Assembly: GCF_026914265.1 (NCBI RefSeq)
Contig: NC_069132.1
Location: 37,689,152 to 37,753,151, forward strand
Length of the DNA: 64,000 nucleotides
Source of the DNA: Mya arenaria
Taxonomy: Eukaryota; Mollusca; Bivalvia; Myida; Myidae
Direction of reading: 5' to 3'
In this document: piece by piece, positions 50,386-60,498 of the stretch
How positions within the stretch are numbered: position 1 is the stretch's first letter
How the letters are laid out: each line of letters begins with the position of its first letter
Position numbers and translations under genes: made by a program
Notes under the pieces: generated by a model
What the model was told of the DNA's origin: nothing
The model's input: only the letters and a program-made list of their open reading frames with translations
Database searches by the model: none

Positions 50386-53300
50386 ATCTTATTTCTTACA
50401 CTTAGCTTAACTTCTACTTTTATATTACTGATTATTGCTTTATGCGATCTTTTAATTAGAAATAACTTTTCTCGTTGTTATTTTGCACATTATTCTGTAT
50501 CCTATGTATATGAACATTACATAAATGCATGGAATATTACATTTGGTTTCATAGTTTATGTGACAACGTAATCAGTTTTGCTTTTCATGTGACATTTTGG
50601 GAACTGATGTTGGAAAAACTCGTGGCCCAAATCCTTTGCATATCCCTTTGATATGAACACAAGTTTTGTTACATTGTACTTTTTCTATTTCTTTGTTGTT
50701 ACCATAATAATAAAATGTGTCAATGTATCGTCATGCAATAAAATATGACTAAACTATTTTTTCCAAATTCGCATTTACTCTGTCCTCTCTTTATCTAATG
50801 AAAACACTCTACATAGTTTTAAAATGTTAACATTTGACCAAATGAACTTTGGCTGTTTCCTTTCATTTTTAAACGTTTCTTGTCAAAAACTTTTACTATG
50901 CCACAATCTGTATTCAATATGGCGCATATATTATAACGAATACAGATATTGATTTAGCACCTATTCACTCTATAAATGCCTTCTTATATACAATCCATTC
51001 ACATCACTTGTTATTCAACGAACGCATTCATGTCATTTACTTGAACGAAACACAGATATTGTATACATACGCAAGTTGAATTGGTGTGAAAACAAATGTG
51101 AAACTGCTTCCAGAGTCTGGAATAAATGGCACAGGAATCGTTTGACACTCAGTTGGGCCCACCAAAACCTGAAGAAAATGGACATTTCTGATAAGTAGAA
51201 TGACTTCAGTATAGTATACAAACATAACATAGGTACTTTATGGAAACCACACATATGAATACGTAGCTTCGATAATTGGTATTTTTAGTCACATCTATCA
51301 CGGATTCTGTACTTGGTATTAAAGTACGCAAATTTGGTGTAACCATGCCCCTTCCTCCAAAATCGATCTTTGTTTTGTCTCTTGAACTTCGTCAGAAAGG
51401 GGGATGAGATCGAAATTGCTTGGAAACAGGGGTGTAGGGTCTTTACTTATAGTTTAATTCCATGATAGGAATCGTTTAATCTGGAGAAACAAGATAGACC
51501 AAGTGGAAATGAAAATACGGATGCTCAGCCCGGTTCCAGTTTCTCAAATATTATCAAACGTAACAAGCTTATACTTAAATAAATCATGTACAAATCATAT
51601 ATATTTAAATACATGATTTAATTTCGCCTCATTATTTAGGTAGCCTCGATTTCGTAAAACAAATTAAATATTAAAAATATACCGTAACTGGAAAAACACT
51701 GTGATAGGGTTATATCCTTGTTTGAGAAGAACAAACCTAGGTGATTATATTAGAATATTGGCGATCGAAGGCAGGACGCAATACGTAGAAAATTATCTAA
51801 GGCAATACTATAAGTAATTCGATAAAAACTACAGGAATAAGCGCATTAGTCTAAAATGCAGATATAAATCCGTTAAATGACACATGATACAAGCACAAAA
51901 AACACACAGGTACCGAAAAAAACATTAGTAGTATTTTGTTGACTTTCGTCTTGGGTTAAAGTAGCTGTGTTTGCAAATCACCTTTGCACGATTATGCACC
52001 AGTAGTAGTACTTTTACTCTTAAATAGGGGAATTATGATAGGACGCTTTTCTGGTGACCTGTATCGCGTCGAGTTCGGTGTGTAAACACGTATCCGACGC
52101 GACCGCAGGTCCAGACGGATACATGTTTACTCACCGAACGACACGTGATGCAGGTCACCAAAAATTGTTTTATCGTAATATTCCATTTATTTCATACCTG
52201 CCTATATAATTATTCCTTTTTATTTTTTCGGTTAAAATTTGTTTAAATTTACCGCCATCTTTCAAATGCTCGTATGAATTCGAATGTATTATGAAGTTTT
52301 GTGTGATGAAGTCAAGGGAAGTTACTACAGCGAAACGAGGTCTGAATGTACATATTTCACTTTATTGAGCAAAATAAGAACAAAATAGTTTGTGTTTAAG
52401 CAAAATAAACAATAATTAAATGTCACAACATAAAATAAAACAAAAAACGGTACTCATTTTACGAGTATACACTAATCGTCATTTCCTGTAGATATAAAGC
52501 GGCCATTTTTAAAAAGTAAATATTCGTGGGATTTTTTGACAATCATAATATGCAGGTTTGAGGAAAGTTTGTGAGTCAATCGCTATTTCTGTCGATTACA
52601 CGACTTCTCTTTCTTCTTTGTATTGGCGAGCTGCTCATATTTTTATAATAATAAACGTGGATTATGCAAAAAATTATGAACTTCGAAATGGCAAACAACT
52701 AGTTCACTGAAGTAGCTGTCTAGATAGATTGGAAGTGTTCACTGCTGCGTGCTTATCCTTATCGTTCTTTGAAGAACATGAGAACCACGTTCCTGAATAT
52801 TTACATGCTTCTGGAGCGAGAGTAAAATAGTAATAATTTACTGTATTTAAGAGTTGACAGGTTTTACCCGTTCTTTTGGTCGCGCTATTTTTAGCAACGC
52901 GAAAGTTGTTCCGAAATTACACACGGTATTCGCATGATACGGAATCAGAAAACGACAATATCATGATACGGATTTTTCAATACGGCATGATGTATTTTCA
53001 CTGTTGGATATGGACGAGGAATTTGATAGGCATATAATAAAACATGATAGTACGTATAACCTTACTTCTAAACAGATGAATAAAATTATTATGAGACATG
53101 TGATCGTTAACCGTTATATTAAAATCTTGCAGAACACGGACTTACCGGCGGTACGAAACTTTCATACGCGCGCTTCTTTGCAAGATACACTAATCCTGGT
53201 GACATTGTCGGGTCATCGTACCACTCTAAACCGTACGTAGAACAAGTGCATGGTGCTCCTTGTACCTCGATAACTGGTGAATCGAAGCTGCTAAACTGGA

Positions 53301-53448
53301 AAGCACATTGCATTACACACGAAGCGTCGACGTCTGCTGTTGCACCGTTTAATGTTTGCTTCTGGTAGTATACTTGTCTGTGACCACGTACTTCCACAAA
53401 ATATATAACGGTAAACACGGACGAAATGTAATAATTACAAAGATTCAT
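45359..53448 (-). CDS. Gene E: secreted galectin-like protein, 239 aa
   Basis: Exons 53146-53448, 51071-51168, 47516-47702 and 45359-45490 (303+98+187+132 nt, ending TAA), intron phases 0, 2, 0. Donors are GTAAGT, GTATGT and GTAAAA; acceptors are CTTCAG, TTTCAG and TTACAG. Residues 1-22 form a hydrophobic signal peptide. Residues 23-101 are a cysteine-containing region (C44, C48, C67, C69) that I cannot place. Residues 102-239 have galectin size and strand pattern: FSINLI, NFYIHVAIR, KDGRW, GQVQEVTLAIYSDHCQVLLD, then FIGQF and the closing strand. Of the usual sugar-contact set, H149, R153 and W167 are kept. The HxNPR asparagine is A151, the next Asn is D160, and the Glu-Arg pair is missing. 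It may bind another glycan or none. Most galectins are not made with a signal peptide, so this architecture is unusual. Confidence 0.8.
46202..46560. repeat. 43-bp minisatellite in intron 3 of gene E
   Basis: About eight copies of a 43-bp unit (ATATATGATCAATTGGTCAG, then TGGGTTTTCCGATCCGCTATGAA), with small insertions near 46366 and 46507. Older, diverged copies (TTTTCCGATCTG..ATGA) extend from about 45655 to 46850. Confidence 0.9.
47950..50180 (+). pseudogene. Decayed non-LTR retrotransposon (LINE) in intron 2 of gene E
   Basis: Pieces lie in order on the plus strand. An endonuclease end has IILLGDINEDQL and TRVTNTSLTFLDPL (47958-48215). A linker has ERCIPTYFTTIRNLDKPLYN (48307-48528). Reverse transcriptase has VFCDISKVFDRVWHRGLIFKL (about 49140-49205), followed by a damaged polymerase core. 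The C-terminus has RIRHNCSGLNSDLFNNHL and a C..EENAEHYF motif (about 49990-50110). Frames are broken by stops and shifts and by an inserted hairpin repeat at 48626-48850, so it is dead. The 3' UTR may continue to about 50750. The order endonuclease, RT, no RNase H fits CR1/L2-like clades; I cannot choose. It is antisense to gene E. Confidence 0.85.
48626..48730. repeat. Perfect 40-bp inverted repeat around an AT run
   Basis: Left arm 48626-48665 and right arm 48691-48730 are exact inverse copies (GGACAGCAAAAAACTTCACA and onward), separated by about 25 bp of alternating AT. The right arm continues into the dispersed GTTCTATGTC repeat (48735-48850). It interrupts the LINE remnant between its linker and RT parts. 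Confidence 0.9.
50350..50383. repeat. CT dinucleotide microsatellite
   Basis: About 16 CT units, in the probable 3' region of the LINE remnant. Confidence 0.9.
52053..52160. mobile_element. Long imperfect hairpin in intron 1 of gene E
   Basis: GGTGACCTG.ATC.CGTC and GTTCGGTG.GTAAACA.GTATCCG on the left are mirrored on the right, giving arms of about 44 bp around a loop of about 19 bp. This resembles a foldback MITE; no second copy was seen in this window. Confidence 0.75.
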
Positions 53449-55209
53449 TGTGGATATATCTACGTGCTAGAGAAGAAAGTTTGATTATAAAAGCTGTAAG
53501 TTATCAACCAGATGAATGTCGAATTTATTTTATACAATTAACAATTAGTAAAAAAATGTCTATTGTGAAAAAAACAAAACCGTTTCAAATAAATTTACGT
53601 TAAATTCGATGGAAGGATTAACCGGGAATTTTAAAACTCGACAGAATACGAGTATGTTTTCGAAATGTCCATTCAATTACAAAGTAACAATGTGTTTCTA
53701 GTAATTATTTTTGTCCGAAATATATATAATTTTATATTCAGTTTATTCTTTACTCCAATATTTCTGTCTACAAAGAAAATATTCTTAAAATCAACAACAC
53801 AATCTTGCACGAGAAAAGCACTGATAAAAGATATGAACAACTCTATCTCGATAAACCAGTCGTAGAGAGTATACAAAGCTCTGACTTCTTTCCCCTCGCA
53901 TCAGTATTACTGATGGAATGATAAAACAAAAGCTTTTATTATATGAGCTTCTTCAAGCAATAATTGATGATGTACCATTAGATCCCTTTGCCATTTTTTG
54001 AAAAATAAATACGCGCTTTACACAATCTACTTGTATAATGCAATTATAAAAAAGGTTAACATTATTAAGGTTCATGTATTATTAATAATCACTTACGTTT
54101 ATACATTTTCATAAAATGCTTTCTTTTTTCAATCAGATAAGCTTTGATAAATACCCTGTTAAATATATGTGATCTTGTTACGTGTCGTTGAATGTTATAA
54201 TTTCAAACGTTTTCTCTGAATAATTAATGACACAACCACTTACCCAACACATTGGCACAATTTTACGAACCTTGTAAAACGAGATATCCCATTTCAACTA
54301 CTGAACCTTATCAATTTTCTTAACATTCTTTCATAATCAAACGATCCTTATGTTACACCTGGGTGTCTTTATCAGGTTATTTCATAGTTCTGTGATTTCA
54401 ACCCGTACTCATTTGACCTCCGAACAAAAGTATGTCACTGCTTTTCCTCCAGAAAATGGTAAGTTATTAAGTATTGAGACGGAGATGCCTCCCGGCTTCG
54501 ACCAAATAAAAACAGTTAGGATGTTACACTCGCTTCAACTAATCCGACTCTCACAAGCTCTTCATCATTGGCACACTGTACACCTATTCAACGTCAAACG
54601 CAAAATACGTTGAGTAGTTTGAACGGTGAAGTGGGCGGTCGAGCCAGAATCCCCTGGGTTGACATTGAAGTTTTTTGTACTACACGAAACATGGATAGTA
54701 TGCGTTTGTTGGTGTTTGTTGTGCCCCCTTAATCTTTTGATTATATTTGGGTGTTTTTATTTAATCAATATAATTATAATTAAAATTATGTTTTGGTGTG
54801 TTTTTATCTTTTTCATTTAGCTAATACGGCAGAATTTAAGGTCCTCTTTATGGTTATTACATATAATGAACGTGTGTGTATGCCTGAGTATTTATGTATA
54901 TTCGGCGTATTTGATTAACAAATAATAATGTATCCAATTGGTGAAATAATTGTGTGTTGTGTTGCTTAAGGGTATATAATGCAAATGCACAACACAACAG
55001 GTTTTCAAGTAATACTAGTTTTCCTCAAAGTATAAAATAGTTGTGTCAAAAACAAACGTCTTGCGTCATTGTCAACACACTCAGTCGTTTTAATGCGATG
55101 GCGTGCGTTATGGCGGTATGGATTGTCCTAGAACCATAAGCAAGCGCGGCACCGTCATCTCGGATATACTAACCGTTACAGCATGCGCCCATTTGATTAT
55201 CATTATTAG
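53449..55209. other. Upstream of gene E, no gene seen
   Basis: Should include the gene E promoter. No TATA box or other element is convincing, and no coding exon was recognised. Confidence 0.4.
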
Positions 55210-57015
55210 CATCTTCCATGGTTGAGAGTGTAAGATAGGTTCATCCCAACCCGAACGTAGGGTGTTTTGCAGAAACGAGGTTTACCGAGTTTCCGCAGAA
55301 CTGTCCCAGCGCGTTTTGTGTTCTATGTCTTTGGCGTTTACCCAGTGCCATGAAACCGGGTTTATGTTTAAATATTTTGCTACTGAGCTTGTTTCTGTAG
55401 GTATTGGGATCAACCTATCTTACACGACCGGTTATGGTAGATGCATTTTCTCCTACCTAAGTTAAACGAAATAAAGTGAAAAATGTATTTTTTCGCTGAA
55501 ACTATTTTGTACGTAGTGAAAATTAATGCGTATAGATATGCGATAATATGTGGTTGTCATGGATATGCGCGCAGTGATTCAGATTATGCTGAAAATAAAA
55601 TCGGTCTTTAAAATAGCTCTGAGGAGAGTACAGCATTATTTCTTGAATGGAGTGTGAACACTTTTAATGGTGTCAATTGAAAAGAGAAGTAATAATAAGC
55701 ATTCTTAAAATTGCTACATGACAAGGTTTCCATGATGCTACAGACAACGGTCTGCAAGGGAGGCAATTGTACGAGGACAATAAAAAAGGAGTTCCATACT
55801 GGTACTTTTTTATCTTTGCCCTTGGGCAAGATTATAAGTATCTTCCATGGCCGATAGTGTAAGATAGGTTCATCCTGACCCGAGCGTATGGTGTATTGTG
55901 GAAACGAGGTTTACCGAGTTTCCGCAAAACACCCTGCGCGAGGGTCGGGATAAACCTTTCTTACACGAGCGGCTATGGTAGATGCCTTTTTTCCCACCCC
56001 AGTTAAACAAAATGGAGTAAAATGTATTTTTGCTGGAACTCTTTTGTGCCTAGTGAAAATGCGTATGGATATGTAATCATTCGTGTTTGTCATGGATATG
56101 CGCGCAGCGATTCAGATATGTTAATTGTCAAATTGGTCTTTAAATACTTCTGAGGAGAGTAAAGTATTATTTTTTGAAAGATGCGAGAACACTTTTTATT
56201 GTGACATTTAAAACGAGAAATTATTAATAAGCATTTTAAATATTGCCACAAGACAAGGTTACTATGGTGCTTCAGACGACAGTCTTTAACAAGGGAGGAC
56301 ATTATAATATGATGACCATTATAACGAATTCCGTACGAGTACTTGTTTTATCTGTGCTCACAGGCAAGGTAAGAATTCCACGCATGGATATATTTTTTGA
56401 TCTACTTATCTAAAGTTGGAGAATATAAGTATCTTCCATGGCCGAGAGTGTAAGATAGGTTCATTCCGACCCGAGCGTAGGGTGTTTTGCGGAAACGAGG
56501 TTTACCGAGTTTCCGCAAAACACCCTGCGCGAGGGTCGGAATGAACCTATCTTATACGAGCGGCTACGGTAGATGCTTTTTCTCCCACCTCAGTTAAACA
56601 AAATTAAGTAAAAATGTATTTTTTGCTGGAACTCTTTTTTGCTTAGTGAAAATAAGTGCGTATGGATATGCGATAGCACGTGGTTGCCATGGATATACGC
56701 GCAGTGACCCAGTTAATGTTAATAGTCAAATCGGTCTTTTTAAATAGTTCTAAGGATAATGAAGCATTATTTCTTGAATGGTGCCTGAAAAGTGTTTTAT
56801 GGTGACATTTGAAGCGAGAAATAATTAATAAGCGTTCAAATTATAACCATAAGACAAGATTTCCTTGACGCTACTGACGACAGTCTTCAACAAGGGAGGT
56901 AATTACAATGTGGTAAAAGGAGTTCCATGCGGGCATTTTATCTTCGCCCGTGGGCAAGATAAGAATATCTAGCATGGTTAAATTGTTGGATCTACTTATC
57001 TGAGGTGGGAGAAAA
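55210..57015 (+). repeat. Tandem array of three composite palindrome repeats
   Basis: Three head-to-tail units, each with a palindrome (55210-55443, 55838-55985, 56430-56575) followed by a body (55444-55836, 55986-56425, 56576-57015). Body 3 is bounded by TTTTTCTCCCACCTCAG and CTGAGGTGGGAGAAAA in inverted orientation. The first palindrome has its right arm interrupted by the GTTCTATGTC repeat (55313-55408), and the first body lacks its right end. Single copies lie at 801-1395 and 44001-44537. Confidence 0.8.
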
Positions 57016-57650
57016 GTGTGTCTCATATGACGACTCATGACAAATCCTATAATATCTGTTGCTTCCTTGATTCTCGTTAACTCTAAGTCATTAAATAAAA
57101 TGAAGTAGTCAAAGAATAAGGCAGAGACGGAAGAGGCTCGCGGTTTTCCATAACAGGTCAAGCAAGTTTAGTGTTTTCACATGTCATCCTGTGCAAATAA
57201 ATGTTAAAATGTAAATGCATAATAGAAAACGAGATTTGTTATAGTCAATCTGGATAACCTTAATTGTAAATGTTCATGAATAATTTTTCACTATATCATC
57301 ATCGATCCATGATTTAATTAAACATGTTAATACGGAAAAAACGTACCTAGCCCCATTCAATTAAACAAAACGTATATGGTGTGAACAAACATGACTCGTA
57401 AAGAAAGCTGCGGTTACCGAGATGCAGGTGAAGACTTTTAAAAGGAGGTAAAATACTCGGCCAAACTTAAATCAGAAAGGTTATCAAGGTGGGACGATCG
57501 CCATTTTTAAAAGCGTTTAAATACATTCATTTGCATGATTGCAATTGCCTTTTTATGTGTTTCTTTCGTTATTGAGTTTGTAATTGTATCCAAACTGGAC
57601 GAAGAAATAATAAACGTGTTTTGGGCAAATAAAAAAAAACATTGGAACTA
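57016..57650. other. Intergenic, no supported gene
   Basis: No exon or known repeat seen between the composite-repeat array and the 45-bp minisatellite. Confidence 0.4.
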
Positions 57651-59347
57651 ATGGTACAAGTCCAGTAGTCTATATTTAAAACAATATCCTGCTTAAAGGG
57701 ACAAGCCAAGAAGCCTATATCGTAAAGATAGCCTGCTATAAGGGACAGGTCCAGTAGTCTATATGGTAAAATATATCCTGCTTATATGACAGGTACAGTA
57801 GCCTATATGGTAAAGTATATCCTGCCTTAAGGGCCAGGTCTAGTAGCCTGTATGGTAAAAGATGTCCTGCCTAAAGGGACAGGTCCAGTAGCCTATATTG
57901 TAAAAAAATATCCTGCCTAAAGGGACATGTCCAGTAGCCTAAGTATATGGTAAAAGATATTCTGCCTAAAGGGACACGTCCATTAGCCTATATGGTACAA
58001 CATATCCTGTCTAAAGGGACAGGTCCAGTCGCCTATATAGCAAAAGATATCCTGCCTAAAATGACAGGTCCAGTAGCCTATATGGTAAAAGATATCCTTT
58101 TTAAAATAAAACGTCCAGTAGCCTATATGGTAAAAGATATCCTGCCTAAAGGGACAGGTCCAGTAGCCTGTATGGTAAAATATATCTTGCCTAAAAGGAC
58201 AGGTCCAGTAGCCTATATGGTAAAATATATCCTGTCTAAAGAGACAGGTCCAGTAGCCTATCTGGTACAAAATATCCTGCCTAAAGGGACAGGTCCCGTA
58301 GCCTGTATGGTAAAATATATCTTGCCTAAAAGGACAGGTCCAGTAGCCTATATGGTAAAATATATCCTATCTAAAGAGACAGGTCCAGTAGCCTATCTGG
58401 TACAAAAATATCCTGCCTAAAGGGACAGGTCCAGTAACCCATATGGTAAAATATATCCTGCCCAAAGGGACAGGTCCAGTAGCCTATATGGTAAAATATA
58501 TCCTATCTAAAGAGACAGGTCCAGTAGCCCATATGGTAAAATATATCCTGCCCAAAGGGACAGGTCCAGTAGCCTATATGGTAAAATATATCCTGCCCAA
58601 AGGGACAGGTCCAGTAGCCTATATGGTAAAATATATCCTATCTAAAGAGACAGGTCCAGTAGCCTATCTGGTACAAAAATATCCTGCCCAAAGGGACAGG
58701 TCCAGTAGCCTATATGGTAAAATATATCCTGCCCAAAGGGACAGGTCCAGTAACCCATATGGTAAAATATATCCTGCCCAAAGGGACAGGTCCAGTAGCC
58801 TGTATGGTAAAATATATCCTATCTAAAGAGACAGGTCCAGTAGCCCATATGGTAAAATATATCCTGCCCAAAGGGACAGGTCCAGTAGCCTATATTGTAA
58901 AATATATCCTATCTAAAGAGACAGGTCCAGTAGCCTATCTGGTACAAAAATATCCTGCCCAAAGGGACAGGTCCAGTAACCCATATGGTAAAATATATCT
59001 TGCCTAAAAGGACAGGTCCAGTAGCCTATATGGTAAAATATATCCTGTCAAAAGGGACAGGTCCAGTAACCCATATGGTAAAATATATCTTGCCTAAAAG
59101 GACAGGTCCAGTAGCCTATATGGTAAAATATATCCTGTCAAAAGGGACAGGTCCAGTAGCCTATCTGGTAAAAATATAATGCTTAAAATGACAGGTCAAG
59201 AAGCCTGTATGGTAAAATATATCCTGCCAAAAGAGACAGGTCCAGTAGCATTCATGGTAAAATATGCCCTGCTTAAAGGGACAGGTCCAGTAGCCTATAT
59301 TGTAAACAATATCCTTCCTAAATTGACAAAGCCCATAAGCCTATATA
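57651..59347. repeat. 45-bp minisatellite with 271-bp higher-order period
   Basis: About 38 units of 45 bp (CCTGCCTAAAGGGACAGGTC, then CAGTAGCCTATATGGTAAAATATAT). Because 45 is a multiple of three, frames stay open on both strands and give runs like MVKYILPKGTGPVAY; this follows from the repeat and is not evidence for a protein. A CTATCTGGTACAAAAATAT variant of 46 bp occurs at 58397, 58668 and 58939, exactly 271 bp apart (five 45-mers plus one 46-mer). Edge copies are degenerate and central ones homogeneous. Confidence 0.95.
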
Positions 59348-60498
59348 CAGTAATTCTCAATAAGCAGGTGCAAATCGGCGGGGCAAATAACTAAATTTCA
59401 AATATGTTCTTATAATTTTATTATATCAAGAATTTATAACTTTGAACCTTTGTCAACAAGAAAATAACAATAAACACATCAAGACAAAATTGTGTTACCT
59501 CAATTTAAGGATCGGAAACAAGTGACCATGATAATCAATATTTCATTATAGAATGTTCGTTACATGACACTCTCTTTTTTTAAATATGTTTAAATTTGAT
59601 TTGTTACGGTTAAATACAAGCTAAAACATAGTCTTTAAGCAGATAATGCCTTGAGCGTATGTTTGACATAAAATGTAATTGAAATAACGCATTATTTTCA
59701 AAAATTGGAAGCCTCAAACTTGCAGCTAAATACAACGCCGTTTCTGTTATAAAATGTGAAAAGGATTTTAATTATCTAAATGGTGAAACCAAACATGAAC
59801 TCTATATATCTCACTACATTCGCGAGAAAAAATACAAATGTAACATAAATGAGTGGTTGGCATGTAACTGTGAAACCAATGGTTCAAAGTTTGGTTTATA
59901 AAGCTTTTTATTAACATAAGGCAAAAAGTAACGAACATTTCGTAAAATGTGTTAATTGAACATTGCGGAACACAATTAAACAACACTTGCAAGGGGAATA
60001 CAACATATTTAAATACATTTGGTTAGTTCACAAAGCTTTAATACCATGATTTTGATTTACTTTATCAGTTGACATACTTTGCAAATTTGAACATCCAACA
60101 TAAATGCTTCTATCTTCTATAACAGTCCCTATTTCTGTATATGTTGAAGATTATTCAAACATGAGAGGATATAGTAAAGCAGCTTACGGTCCCTACCAGA
60201 AAAACAACATTGAACTAAATTAACTGATAACTTATTTAAATCAAATACGTCATATATGACATAATATGGTTCCAACTATATATTGATATGTCCGTTACCG
60301 TTTCCAAGGTAATATGCAATATGTAATTCATGCAAACCAACACTATATACAGTGTCCCTTAGAGTATTGCTCAAACATTGTACTTGTCTGTAATTGTTAA
60401 TAAAGGCAAAATGTTCAAGTAAACAATTATAAATGATTTCATAGCACATAGTCACATCGTCGTAACGAACATTTCCGTTCAGTAACACATGTTAAGTT
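59348..60498. other. 3' flank of the transposase-like locus, with binding-site-like motifs
   Basis: No gene seen. GTAACGAACATTTC occurs exactly at 59928-59941 and 60462-60475, and a shortened inverse copy (GAATGTTCGTTAC) lies at 59551-59563. These match the motif cluster on the other side of the coding body at 63052-63959. Confidence 0.6.

Noticed and set aside
57947..59394. Repetitive MVKYILPKGTGPVAY proteins on the plus strand and a Cys/Trp-rich one on the minus strand
   Set aside because: A 45-bp repeat free of stops automatically gives open frames; the recurring 46-bp unit breaks the frame, and there are no splice or promoter signals.
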